In this document: positions 1 to 6,708 of the stretch, in pieces
Position numbering within the stretch: the stretch's first letter is position 1
How the letters are laid out: each line of letters starts with the position of its first letter
Source: JBKPDV01 sp046728075
Lineage (GTDB): Bacteria; Acidobacteriota; Thermoanaerobaculia; UBA5066; Gp7-AA6
Direction: 5' to 3'
NCBI GenBank assembly: GCA_046728075.1
Contig: JBKPDV010000260.1
Location: 1-21,704, forward strand
DNA: 21,704 nt
Notes under the pieces: generated by a model
Told to the model about the DNA's origin: nothing
What the model saw: only the letters and a program-made list of their open reading frames with translations
The model's database searches: none
Made by a program: the position numbers and the translations under genes

Positions 1-82
1 GCGAAGCCAGATCCCGACCGAGCGGAAGCGACGTGTGGAGGCGCGCGCCGCGGGAGCGGAGCCTTGCGCGAGCGACGAGGCG

Positions 83-115
83 GGCGGTCGAGGCCCTTTG
101 GCCGAGCCGACCGCC
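83..115. repeat. GC-rich hairpin upstream of moeA
   Basis: An 8-bp perfect outer stem (GGCGGTCG at 83-90 with CGACCGCC at 108-115) encloses an inner GGCC/GGCC stem with a CTTT loop. There is no T-run, so it is either a terminator-like end of an unseen upstream gene or a REP-type extragenic palindrome. The surrounding 1-157 stretch is low-complexity GC-rich DNA in which I recognise no gene. The moeA frame stays open back to the window edge, but the composition looks non-coding. Confidence 0.5.
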
Positions 116-157
116 GGCGGCCGAAGCCGCGGCGCTCGCGCAGCGCGGAGCGACGGC

Positions 158-163
158 TACAAT
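158..163 (+). promoter_or_regulatory. Putative -10 box of moeA (leaderless start)
   Basis: TACAAT lies at 158-163 and is followed by CCCGCC and then the GTG start at 170. A -10 box 6 bp before the start codon puts the transcription start at or next to the start codon, so the mRNA would be leaderless. No Shine-Dalgarno is visible. The ketoacyl synthase gene has an almost identical arrangement (2411-2425). No convincing -35 element is seen. Confidence 0.55.
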
Positions 164-169
164 CCCGCC

Positions 170-1405
170 GTGATCTCGGTCGAAGAGGCCCTGAGAGTTC
201 TCGAGTCGGCCACTGCGGCGCTGCCCGCGCAGGACTGCCCGCTGGGGGAGGCACTCGGTCGGGTTCTGGCACGCGATGTGGTGTCCGATGTGGACTGGCC
301 GCCCTTCGACACCTCGGCAATGGACGGCTACGCCGTCCGCCTCGCGGACCTCCAGCAGCTCGATCGACCACTTCCCGAAAGAAACCGAGTCGCTGCGGGT
401 GACGAGCCGACCTCGCCGCTCGCGCCGGGAGAGGTCGTGCGGGTCATGACAGGCGCTCCGATACCGAAGGGCACGGAGGCCATCGTCCCGGTGGAACGGG
501 TCCGACGAGAGTCCGGACAGGTCTTTTTCGAGGCGGCGCCGGAGCCCGGAGCGCACATTCGCCGTCGCGGAGAAAGCATCGCCTCGGGGACGGCGCTTCT
601 GACGGCCGGCCGTCGCCTGGCGCCCGGGGACACGGCACTGGCAGCCCTCGCGGGAGCCGACCCCGTCTGGGTGTTCCGGCGTCCGCGCGTGACGATCGCC
701 GTGACGGGCAATGAGCTGGTGGATGTTTCCCGGAAGCCCGGCGCCGGGCAGTTGCGGGATTCCAACGGGCCGATGCTGGCGGCGCTCTGCCGCGCGTCGG
801 GTTTGTCTCCCGCTCGGGCGGGCCGAGTCGCCGACCGGGTCGAGGATCTGAAGCGGCTCTTCGGCAGCGCGGGAGCAGGCGAAGACGTTCTGCTGACGTC
901 CGGAGGTGTTTCCGCGGGCGATCTCGATCTGCTGCCCGGAGTCGCCCGCGGCTGTGGATTCGAAATCCTCTTTCATGGAGTCTCCGTGCGACCCGGCAAG
1001 CCGATCGCTTTTGGCCGCCGCAACGACACGCTCTGGTTCGGGTTGCCCGGAAATCCGGTATCGACGGCAGTGGGCTTCCAGCTCTTCGTCCGTTATGCGC
1101 TGGATCGTCTGGAAGGAAACGCTCGGCCCGGCGCGCCGCGGGTCTCCGCGCGACTGGCTACGGCCCTGCGCCCTACCGGGCCGAGGGAAGCCTATCGCGA
1201 TGCCATCGTCCGCGGGAGCGACGGCGAGCTCCGCGTCGAGCCTCTGGCCACACGCGGAAGCCACGACATCGCGGCGCATGCGCGCGCGAACGCCTTGTTG
1301 CGGCAGCCGGGCGGCTCGGGCCCGCTCGCCGCCGGTTCGATGGTGGAATGCGTGCTGCTCGGGGAAGTCGACAGTCGACAGTCGACAGTCGACAGTTCGC
1401 GGTGA
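170..1405 (+). CDS. moeA: Molybdopterin molybdenumtransferase MoeA
   Basis: MoeA inserts molybdate into adenylylated molybdopterin in the last step of molybdenum cofactor synthesis, in the cytoplasm. From GTG 170 the protein has 411 residues, the usual family length. Visible family motifs are MDGYAV (51-56), TGAPIPKGTEAIVP (94-107), TGNEL (179-183), SGGVSAGD (244-251), RPGKP (274-278) and GLPGNPVS (291-298). The frame is open further upstream (GTG 35 is possible), but that extension is low-complexity and lies before the TACAAT box, and homologues begin at the ISVEEAL segment. The last dozen codons are read from a tandem heptamer repeat (1366-1393), so the C-terminal VDSRQSTVDSS segment is repeat-derived and unlikely to be functional. 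No other cofactor gene is visible, so the neighbours do not help. The hydrolase gene follows immediately. Confidence 0.93.
   Translation: MISVEEALRVLESATAALPAQDCPLGEALGRVLARDVVSDVDWPPFDTSAMDGYAVRLADLQQLDRPLPERNRVAAGDEPTSPLAPGEVVRVMTGAPIPKGTEAIVPVERVRRESGQVFFEAAPEPGAHIRRRGESIASGTALLTAGRRLAPGDTALAALAGADPVWVFRRPRVTIAVTGNELVDVSRKPGAGQLRDSNGPMLAALCRASGLSPARAGRVADRVEDLKRLFGSAGAGEDVLLTSGGVSAGDLDLLPGVARGCGFEILFHGVSVRPGKPIAFGRRNDTLWFGLPGNPVSTAVGFQLFVRYALDRLEGNARPGAPRVSARLATALRPTGPREAYRDAIVRGSDGELRVEPLATRGSHDIAAHARANALLRQPGGSGPLAAGSMVECVLLGEVDSRQSTVDSSR
1366..1393. repeat. Heptamer tandem repeat, AGTCGAC x4
   Basis: There are four perfect copies of AGTCGAC followed by a partial copy (AGTTCGC). Each copy contains the palindrome GTCGAC. 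The repeat lies inside the 3' end of moeA and runs to within 10 bp of its stop codon. Because 7 is not a multiple of 3, the translation repeats every seven residues. It is one of five period-7 arrays in this window, each with a different unit. Confidence 0.9.
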
Positions 1406-1419
1406 GCGCCGTTTCGCAA

Positions 1420-2184
1420 ATGCCCTCAATCGAAATCCTTCACCGGCGCGTGCGCACGGCCGACCGCGTCTCGATCGCCTACACGTGGTGGCGGAACGGT
1501 TGCCCGGAGCTGGTGCTGCTGGCTCCGGGCTTCTGGCGGACCCGGCTCGCCCGGGAGAATCTTTTTCTCGCGAACTATTTCGTCCGGCGCGGTTACGACG
1601 TCGCCGTCTTCGACTTTCGCGGCCATGGAGACAGCGGAGGCGCTTACACCCTCGGGGTTCGTGAAGCGGAGGACTTTACAGCGGTCGTGCGCCAGCTCGC
1701 CGGTGACGGACGCCCCTATGCCCGGTTTGCGGTGCTCGGTCTTTCGATGGGCGGCTCGATCGCAGCCGACGCGCTCGCCCAACACCCGCAGCTCCCGTGT
1801 CGGGCCCTCGCGATGATCTCTTCCCCGGCCGATGTGGCCTCGCTGCGCCCGCGGCCATGGAAGGCCGGAGCGCTGCGCCAGATCAGCCTGCGAAACGCGG
1901 TCAAGGCGCCGCGTCTCTCGGCGCGCGGCCTGTTCGGACGCAAGCTGAAGGCGGCCGAGGCCGTCGCGAGCCTCACGATGCCCAAGCTCATCGTCAGCGC
2001 CGAAGGGGACTGGCTCGTAGACCCCTCACATGCACGTCTGCTGGCGACAGCCGCGGCGCCTCCCGTGGATCTCGTCCATCTCGAAATACCCGGCTCTCTC
2101 CACGGAGATGCGCTGGTTCGCTTTCTGCCCCTGCGGATTCTCCGGGTCCTGACGCGGTGGTTCAAAGAAAACGCGCCGCCCTGA
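1420..2184 (+). CDS. Alpha/beta hydrolase (serine hydrolase)
   Basis: This is a cytoplasmic alpha/beta-hydrolase fold enzyme of about 254 residues with unknown substrate. It shows an oxyanion-hole region APGFW (35-39), the family segment DFRGHGDSGG (65-74), the nucleophile elbow GLSMGG with Ser109, an acid candidate at Asp197 or Asp201, and a C-terminal His228 in GSLHGD. ATG 1420 is chosen because homology-like sequence begins there. An in-frame GTG at 1402 would overlap the moeA stop codon as GTGA and would add six residues, so coupling to moeA is possible. No Shine-Dalgarno is seen for either start. It could be an esterase, lysophospholipase-like enzyme or dienelactone-type hydrolase; the sequence does not decide this. 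A strong inverted repeat follows at 2230-2279. Confidence 0.82.
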   Translation: MPSIEILHRRVRTADRVSIAYTWWRNGCPELVLLAPGFWRTRLARENLFLANYFVRRGYDVAVFDFRGHGDSGGAYTLGVREAEDFTAVVRQLAGDGRPYARFAVLGLSMGGSIAADALAQHPQLPCRALAMISSPADVASLRPRPWKAGALRQISLRNAVKAPRLSARGLFGRKLKAAEAVASLTMPKLIVSAEGDWLVDPSHARLLATAAAPPVDLVHLEIPGSLHGDALVRFLPLRILRVLTRWFKENAPP

Positions 2185-2229
2185 ACCGTCGCTTCCGCTT
2201 GCTCGGGATCTGCGCCTGCGGGCGCACCG

Positions 2230-2279
2230 GCTCGCGGCGCGCCCCTCCTCGCCTCTGGGAGACTTCGCGCGCCGCGAGC
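2230..2279. repeat. Perfect 13-bp inverted repeat after the hydrolase gene
   Basis: GCTCGCGGCGCGC (2230-2242) is exactly complementary to GCGCGCCGCGAGC (2267-2279). The 24-nt loop contains a further CTCC/GGAG pairing. A smaller hairpin (TGCGCC/GGCGCA, 2211-2226) lies just before it. There is no T-run after the stem. It probably ends or protects the moeA-hydrolase transcript, or is a REP-like element. Confidence 0.6.
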
Positions 2280-2307
2280 AGATCGTTACCGCGATGGCGA
2301 ATCGAGA

Positions 2308-2358
2308 AAGCTCTAAGCTCAAGGCCCTTCGCGTTCCGCCCTTTGCCCTTCGCCCCGC
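2308..2358. repeat. Degenerate heptamer arrays (AAGCTCW x2, GCCCTTY x5)
   Basis: Two heptads AAGCTCT/AAGCTCA (2308-2321) are followed by five heptads with consensus GCCCTTY (2324-2358: GCCCTTC, GCGTTCC, GCCCTTT, GCCCTTC, GCCCCGC). The period is 7 bp throughout, with more drift than in the other arrays. It lies in the gap between the hydrolase and ketoacyl synthase genes, about 50 bp upstream of the latter's -10 box. Confidence 0.6.
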
Positions 2359-2410
2359 TCTTGCTCTCCTAACAAGTTCTTAAGCGACAGGCCGGCCCGT
2401 TTCCTGCAAA

Positions 2411-2416
2411 TAGAAT
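2411..2416 (+). promoter_or_regulatory. Putative -10 box of the ketoacyl synthase gene (leaderless start)
   Basis: TAGAAT at 2411-2416 is followed by CCCGGC and the GTG start at 2423. The spacing (6 bp) and the C/G-rich spacer match the moeA promoter almost base for base. No Shine-Dalgarno precedes the start, which supports a leaderless mRNA. Confidence 0.55.
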
Positions 2417-2422
2417 CCCGGC

Positions 2423-3667
2423 GTGAGCCGCCGCGTCGTCGTCACCGGAATTGGATGCCTGTCTCCCAACGGAAACGGGAGGGAGGCGTACGGGCGTGCG
2501 CTGCGCGAAGGGACGAGCGGCGTCGGCCGGATCTCGCTCTTCGACCCGGAGGGGCTCCCCGCCACGATCGCGGGAGAGTTGAAGAATTTCGATCCTTCCG
2601 AGCACGTCGTGGCCAAGGACATCCGCCACGTTTCCCGCGCCGTTCCGATGGCGATCGCCGCCTCTCAGGAAGCATTCGACGACGCCGGGATCGACACGAA
2701 GTCTCTCTCGCTGACGGAGCGTCGCGCGCTCGGCGTCATCCTCGGGAGCGGCGGCGGCCCGATCGAGTTCTCCGAGAGGATGTATCACCTCTACTACACC
2801 AATCAGGTCAAGAAGGCGTCGGTGTACTCGATCCCCTCCGGGACGATCGGGACCCTCTCCTCCGAGATCTCGATGCACTTCGGGCTGCGCGGGCCTTCGC
2901 ACGTCATCTCGACCGGATGCACCTCCTCCTCCGACGCGATCGGGAATGCGTTTCGATCGATCAAGTACGGGACGGCGGACCTTCTTCTGACGGGCGGCGT
3001 CGACGCGACCGTCGTCCGCGGGATCATGGAAGGTTTCGTGATGATGCGGATCGTCTCGACTGCCCGGGAGTCCGAGCCGCGCCGCGCCTCGCGCCCTTTC
3101 TCCGCGGACCGCGACGGTTTCGTGCTGGGAGAAGGAGCGTGGATGTTTCTTCTGGAGGAGCGCGAACGCGCGATCGCCCGCGGTGCCCGCATCCATGGAG
3201 AGATCCGGGGGTACGGAGCCACGTGCGACGCCCACCACCGAGTGCGCCTCAACGAGAGCGGAGACGAGCCAGCGCGGGCGATGACCCTGGCGATGGAGGA
3301 GGCGCGTCTGCCCTCGGAGGCCTTCGGGTACGTGGCTTACCACGGGACTTCGACGGAGTTGAACGACCGGGTGGAGACCCGGGCCGTTCGATTGGCCTTC
3401 GGGCGCGTTGCTGAGCGCCTGCCCGGATCGTCGATCAAGTCGATGATCGGCCATCCTCAGGGAGCCTGCGGAGCGGCCGCTCTGGCCGCGACCCTGCTCG
3501 GGATGCGCGATTCTTACATTCCGCCGACGATCAATCTGGACAATGCCGACCCCGAGTGCGACCTGGACTATGTCCCCAACGTATCGCGCGCTCTCTCCTT
3601 CGAAAACGCCCTCTGCAACTGCATCGGCTTCGGCTCAAAGAACAGCGCGCTGGTGGTTTCACAATGA
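2423..3667 (+). CDS. Beta-ketoacyl-[acyl-carrier-protein] synthase, FabF-like
   Basis: This is a thiolase-fold condensing enzyme of 414 residues, the normal KAS II length. It joins an acyl chain to malonyl-ACP with loss of CO2. The Cys-His-His triad is visible: Cys166 in STGCTSSSDA, His307 in YHGTST and His344 in KSMIGHPQGACGA, with the conserved Lys339. The Gly-rich C-terminal segment FGSKNSALVV is also typical. The GTG 2423 start is fixed by the -10 box six bases upstream. The gene leads a three-gene set with a methyltransferase and an FAD oxidoreductase. No acyl carrier protein, FabD or FabG is present, so I infer a specialised lipid or polyketide role rather than the housekeeping fabF, but a housekeeping role is not excluded. 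Confidence 0.9.
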   Translation: MSRRVVVTGIGCLSPNGNGREAYGRALREGTSGVGRISLFDPEGLPATIAGELKNFDPSEHVVAKDIRHVSRAVPMAIAASQEAFDDAGIDTKSLSLTERRALGVILGSGGGPIEFSERMYHLYYTNQVKKASVYSIPSGTIGTLSSEISMHFGLRGPSHVISTGCTSSSDAIGNAFRSIKYGTADLLLTGGVDATVVRGIMEGFVMMRIVSTARESEPRRASRPFSADRDGFVLGEGAWMFLLEERERAIARGARIHGEIRGYGATCDAHHRVRLNESGDEPARAMTLAMEEARLPSEAFGYVAYHGTSTELNDRVETRAVRLAFGRVAERLPGSSIKSMIGHPQGACGAAALAATLLGMRDSYIPPTINLDNADPECDLDYVPNVSRALSFENALCNCIGFGSKNSALVVSQ

Positions 3668-3670
3668 GGA

Positions 3671-3753
3671 GTTCAACGTTCAACGTTCAACGTTCAAGGT
3701 TCAAGGTTCGAAAACGCTCGCGCCACTTTGAACTCTGAACCTTGAACTTTGAA
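3671..3753. repeat. Inverted pair of heptamer arrays (GTTCAAC/G and CTTTGAA)
   Basis: Six heptads run from 3671 to 3712: GTTCAAC three times, GTTCAAG twice, then GTTCGAA. After a 13-nt spacer, four heptads of the opposite orientation run from 3726 to 3753 (CTTTGAA, CTCTGAA, CCTTGAA, CTTTGAA). Eleven bases (GTTCAAGGTTC) pair perfectly with 3737-3747. The arrays start 3 bp after the ketoacyl synthase stop codon and end one base before the methyltransferase ATG, so they fill the whole gap and would fold into a long hairpin in the mRNA. Confidence 0.88.
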
Positions 3754-3754
3754 C

Positions 3755-4477
3755 ATGTCTTTCCTCGTCCCTCCCCGCCATCCGAGCCGCGAGCTCCTGG
3801 ATGACCAGAATCTCCCCTTCGAGGAGATGATCCGCTCGCTCGCCGATATCGATCGCGTGAACCGCAAGTGGGGAGCGTCGCACGCTCTCGAGAAGCATCT
3901 GCTGGCGCGCATACGCAATTCCGCCGGCAGGGATCTCCTGCTGCTCGACGTGGGAGCCGGTACCGGAGCGCTCGCCGGGCGGCTCGAGGATGTCCTTTCG
4001 CGCGACGGTTCGCGCGTCCACGTGATCGCTCTCGATCTCCAATGGCGACACCTGCGGGCAGGACGCGCCCGCGCCAATGTAGCCGGGGACGCCTTTCGGC
4101 TCCCCATGGGGGACGCGGCCGTGGACTGGATCGTCTCCACGCTCATCTTCCACCACTTCTCGCCCGAGCAGAATGTCCTGCTCCTGCGCGAATTTGCGCG
4201 TGTCGCGCGGCGCGGCTTTGCGCTTCTCGACCTGCGGCGCCACCTCTTTCCCTTGCTCTTCGTCTCGATCGCCGGTCCCTTGCTCTTCGAAAGCCGGGTT
4301 TCCGTTGCCGACGGGCCTGCTTCCGTGCGGCAGGCCTATACCCAGCCGGAGGCCGAGCAGATCGCCCGGGAGGCGTGGCCGGGCACGAAGGTCGAGCGCG
4401 TGTTCCCCTTCCGCCTCTTGATCACCGGCCCGGGATCCGTCGCGAGTGGAAAGTTCCAAACCTCGACGCGTCCATGA
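3755..4477 (+). CDS. Class I SAM-dependent methyltransferase
   Basis: This is a 240-residue cytoplasmic methyltransferase. SAM-binding motif I is LLLDVGAGTGALAG (62-75), the acidic end of strand 2 is at IALDL (91-95), and GDAFRLPMGD (111-120) and the IFHHFSP loop follow, as in UbiE-like small-molecule methyltransferases. ATG 3755 is preferred over the TTG two codons earlier. No Shine-Dalgarno is possible because the heptamer array ends one base before the start, so translation may depend on readthrough coupling or a leaderless message. The stop overlaps the start of the flavoprotein (ATGA at 4474-4477). By position it should methylate a product made with the ketoacyl synthase and flavoprotein; the substrate is unknown. 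Confidence 0.85.
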   Translation: MSFLVPPRHPSRELLDDQNLPFEEMIRSLADIDRVNRKWGASHALEKHLLARIRNSAGRDLLLLDVGAGTGALAGRLEDVLSRDGSRVHVIALDLQWRHLRAGRARANVAGDAFRLPMGDAAVDWIVSTLIFHHFSPEQNVLLLREFARVARRGFALLDLRRHLFPLLFVSIAGPLLFESRVSVADGPASVRQAYTQPEAEQIAREAWPGTKVERVFPFRLLITGPGSVASGKFQTSTRP

Positions 4478-5601
4478 TTGCGCAATTCGACGCCGTCGTC
4501 ATCGGAGCCGGGCCCGCCGGCTCCGCCGCGGCGACTCTCCTCGCCAGGGCGCAGCGGCGTGTTCTGCTGATCGAGAAGGATTGGTTTCCCAGAAACAAGG
4601 TCTGTGGGGAATTTCTCTCGGCTGGCGCGCTCCCCCTTCTCGAGAGGCTCGGCGTCGCTCGAGAGATCGAAGCCTGCGGACCGGAGGAGATCCACGCCGG
4701 CCGTCTGGAGCTTCGTGGCGGGAGCTCGGTTGCCTTTCGGCTGGGCAAGCCCGCCCTGGGTCTCTCTCGCTACAGTCTCGATCACCTGCTGGCCGCTCAC
4801 GCGCAAGTGTCCGGCGCTCGAGTCTCGTTCGGAACGCGCGTTCTTTCCGCGTCCCCCCAGAACGGAGGATTTCGGATCCGGTGCATGACCGAGGCGCACG
4901 AGAGCGAGGTTCGCGCGGCGGCGGTGATTGGTGCCTGGGGCCGATGGGATTCTCTTGACAGGAATCTTGGACGGAGATTCCTGGGCGATCGAGCGCGCTA
5001 TTTCGGGTGGAGCCGAGACTACGAGAAAAGCCCCGCTCTCGCCGGAGAAGTTCGCCTCTATGCCTTTCGAGGCGGCTATTGCGGGCTGTCTCGAGTCGAG
5101 GGAGGCGCCGTCAATCTCGCGGGCGTTGTCTCCGCGTCTTGGTATAAACGGCTGGGGAACAGTTGGGACGCTGTGATGGTCCACGGCCGGCGCGAGAACC
5201 CGGCGCTGGATGCGGATCTTTCCAACCTCTCGCCGGGACCGATCGGTTTCCTCGGCACCGGCCCCGTCTTCTTCACCCGCAAGCCTTGCGTCGAACGAGG
5301 CATCCTCATGGCCGGGGACGCGGCGGGGTTTCTCGACCCGTTCTCGGGGCAAGGGCAGACGATGGCGCTCGCCTCCGGAATGCTGGCGGCCGAGACGATC
5401 GAGCGCGCCTTCGGCGGCGAGATCCCGTTCGAAGCGCTCCCGCACGAGTACGCGCGCGCCTGGAAACTTCGATTCGCGCGCCGCTTTGGGTGGGGCCGTG
5501 TTCTACGGCGATTGATGCTCACCCCCTCGCTCGGCTCGCTGGGCGCACGCCTAGCCGGCGATCAGCTGGTTTCGATGACACTCAAACGCCTCGCCGGCTG
5601 A
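4474..5601 (+). CDS. FAD-dependent oxidoreductase, geranylgeranyl reductase/PHBH-like
   Basis: This 375-residue flavoprotein has the dinucleotide-binding motif GAGPAGS (11-17), the KVCGEF segment (42-47) typical of geranylgeranyl-reductase-like enzymes, and the second FAD motif GDAAGFLDPFSGQG (281-294). Such enzymes reduce isoprenoid double bonds or hydroxylate aromatic rings. The ATG overlaps the methyltransferase stop by four bases, indicating translational coupling. The order condensing enzyme, methyltransferase, flavoprotein parallels alkylresorcinol/alkylquinone operons in which a type III polyketide synthase takes the first place; here a FabF-like enzyme does. That functional parallel is an inference. 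Confidence 0.88.
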   Translation: MIAQFDAVVIGAGPAGSAAATLLARAQRRVLLIEKDWFPRNKVCGEFLSAGALPLLERLGVAREIEACGPEEIHAGRLELRGGSSVAFRLGKPALGLSRYSLDHLLAAHAQVSGARVSFGTRVLSASPQNGGFRIRCMTEAHESEVRAAAVIGAWGRWDSLDRNLGRRFLGDRARYFGWSRDYEKSPALAGEVRLYAFRGGYCGLSRVEGGAVNLAGVVSASWYKRLGNSWDAVMVHGRRENPALDADLSNLSPGPIGFLGTGPVFFTRKPCVERGILMAGDAAGFLDPFSGQGQTMALASGMLAAETIERAFGGEIPFEALPHEYARAWKLRFARRFGWGRVLRRLMLTPSLGSLGARLAGDQLVSMTLKRLAG

Positions 5602-5648
5602 AGAATCGCAGCTCGCTTGCGAGTCACAATTTATATATTGTTATTCTT

Positions 5649-5669
5649 AAATCGCAAATCTCAAATCCC
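5649..5669. repeat. Heptamer tandem repeat, AAATCNC x3
   Basis: AAATCGC, AAATCTC and AAATCCC lie in tandem. The array covers the last codons and the stop (5661-5663) of the convergent LolA-like gene. It is preceded by an unusually AT-rich stretch (5628-5650) and a small CTCG/CGAG hairpin (5612-5623), which together may form a bidirectional transcription end between the two convergent genes. Confidence 0.65.
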
Positions 5670-6395
5670 CTTGGCCCCCTCCGGCGTGAAGATCTTGTCG
5701 TCGAGCTTGGCGGGGCGAACGTCCCGGTACTCGAGGCGGGTGATCGTGTTCGCGTCCTTGGCGAGCAGATCGCGCACCTCCATCTCCGCGACGACCGTCT
5801 TGCCGAAGGCCTTCGTGAACTTCGTAAAGGTCACTTCCTTCGCCGGCTTACCGGAGGGGAGAGAAAAAAGGAGTCGTACCGGAAGCCGGTCCGCTTCGTC
5901 ATACCAGAGGACAACGCGGGGAAAAGCGGCCCGCGGCGACTTCGCGGTCAGGTCGACCACCCGGCAGGTCTTGCCGTTGACGGCCTCCGTACCCGGGCGG
6001 ACGACCGCGTCGTAGTCCTCCGCCAGACGCAGCCGCGCCACGTCTCCCACCGAAGCGCCGCCCACCAGTCGCTGGTTTGGCGTGATCGGAACGGCGTTGG
6101 TCGCGCCCGGGACGATCAGCCACATCTTGTCGCCCGACGTCAGGATCTTCCGGCCGCTGTTCTTGCCCCCGCGGAACACGATCAACCCGCGCTCGCGCCC
6201 CTTGACGTATACGTCGAAGTCGGCCGTTCCGACGGGCTTCCCGTTCTCGATCTGCGTGGCCCGAGCCGTGATCACCGCTTCCTCGAACGCGTTGCGCGCC
6301 GCGTCCACGTTGACGAGCCGTTGATGGACGTCCTCCGCCTGCGCCGGGGAGGCGACGACGCTCAACAGAACCGCGAGAAAGGCAGAGATCCCCAT
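5661..6395 (-). CDS. Outer membrane lipoprotein-sorting protein (LolA-like fold), secreted
   Basis: This is a 244-residue protein with an N-terminal signal peptide (about 1-20, ending SPAQA before EDV). The rest resembles the LolA-like 'outer membrane lipoprotein-sorting' family (not canonical LolA): an early ARATQIENGKPVGTADFDVYVKG strand region, LIVFRGGKNSGRKIL, a DKMWLIVPGATNAVPI segment, RVVLWYDEADRLPVRLLF, and a C-terminal EYRDVRPAKLDDKIFTPEG, the usual ending of this family. It would act in the periplasm as a lipid or lipoprotein shuttle. ATG 6395 is preceded by an AAAGGGG Shine-Dalgarno on the minus strand. It converges on the ketoacyl synthase cassette. LolA-type proteins also occur in aryl-polyene/lipid clusters, so a link is possible but unproven. 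Confidence 0.78.
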   Translation of the reverse strand: MGISAFLAVLLSVVASPAQAEDVHQRLVNVDAARNAFEEAVITARATQIENGKPVGTADFDVYVKGRERGLIVFRGGKNSGRKILTSGDKMWLIVPGATNAVPITPNQRLVGGASVGDVARLRLAEDYDAVVRPGTEAVNGKTCRVVDLTAKSPRAAFPRVVLWYDEADRLPVRLLFSLPSGKPAKEVTFTKFTKAFGKTVVAEMEVRDLLAKDANTITRLEYRDVRPAKLDDKIFTPEGAKGI

Positions 6396-6708
6396 TTACC
6401 CCTTTCAACAGCAAGGTCCGTTCCCGTCTTCCGAGGCCTTCGGCTCCGCTGCGCCGGAGCGGCGCAGAGCGCTTGCCGTTTCTTTCGGAAGCGGTCGGAA
6501 AAAACCTGTAACGGAAACCCTCCCGTCGACTCTGCAAGAATCCATGAGCAGAAAATCGGCATCGATCCCCATCGTCCCTGTCCTGGCACTGGCTTTCCGC
6601 CTCTTCAGGTCTTCGCCGCGATAAAGAATGACCTTCGGAAGGGAATGCGCGAGCTCTAGGAGGACCACAGTTTCCCGGCAGGTTGACTGAGCTCCGGATG
6701 CAGCCGAT
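6396..6708 (-). other. 313-bp intergenic leader region, no recognised gene
   Basis: This stretch lies between the glycosyltransferase stop and the LolA-like start, both on the minus strand. It holds the overlapping hairpins at 6443-6467 and the Shine-Dalgarno of the LolA-like gene. A minus-strand frame with a GTG start (6668 to 6405, 87 codons) is open, but its product matches nothing I know and its second half runs through the hairpins. I see no clear promoter or terminator T-run. Confidence 0.5.
6443..6467. repeat. Two overlapping, mutually exclusive hairpins
   Basis: GCTCCG (6443-6448) can pair with CGGAGC (6455-6460). Alternatively CTGCGCC (6449-6455) pairs with GGCGCAG (6461-6467). The two stems share bases, so only one can form at a time. 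They sit about 50-75 nt upstream of the LolA-like start codon, in its likely 5' untranslated region. Confidence 0.5.

Noticed and set aside
35..169. N-terminal extension of MoeA from GTG 35
   Set aside because: Low-complexity Arg/Ala/Gly-rich translation, crosses a strong hairpin (83-115) and the TACAAT box; homologues start at the ISVEEAL segment.
2369..3454. 361-codon minus-strand open frame opposite the ketoacyl synthase
   Set aside because: Exact antisense shadow of a gene with clear catalytic motifs; high GC keeps antisense frames open, and the product is Arg/Asp/Gly-rich with no family features.
3699..3715. GGTTCGAA resembling a tRNA T-loop
   Set aside because: It is a heptad of the GTTCAAN array; no acceptor, D or anticodon arms can be built around it.
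3671..3753. CRISPR array
   Set aside because: The units are 7 bp with no spacers and no cas genes are nearby.
6405..6668. 87-codon open frame as a real gene
   Set aside because: GTG start without a convincing ribosome-binding site, no recognisable family and overlap with regulatory-looking hairpins; kept only as an intergenic note.
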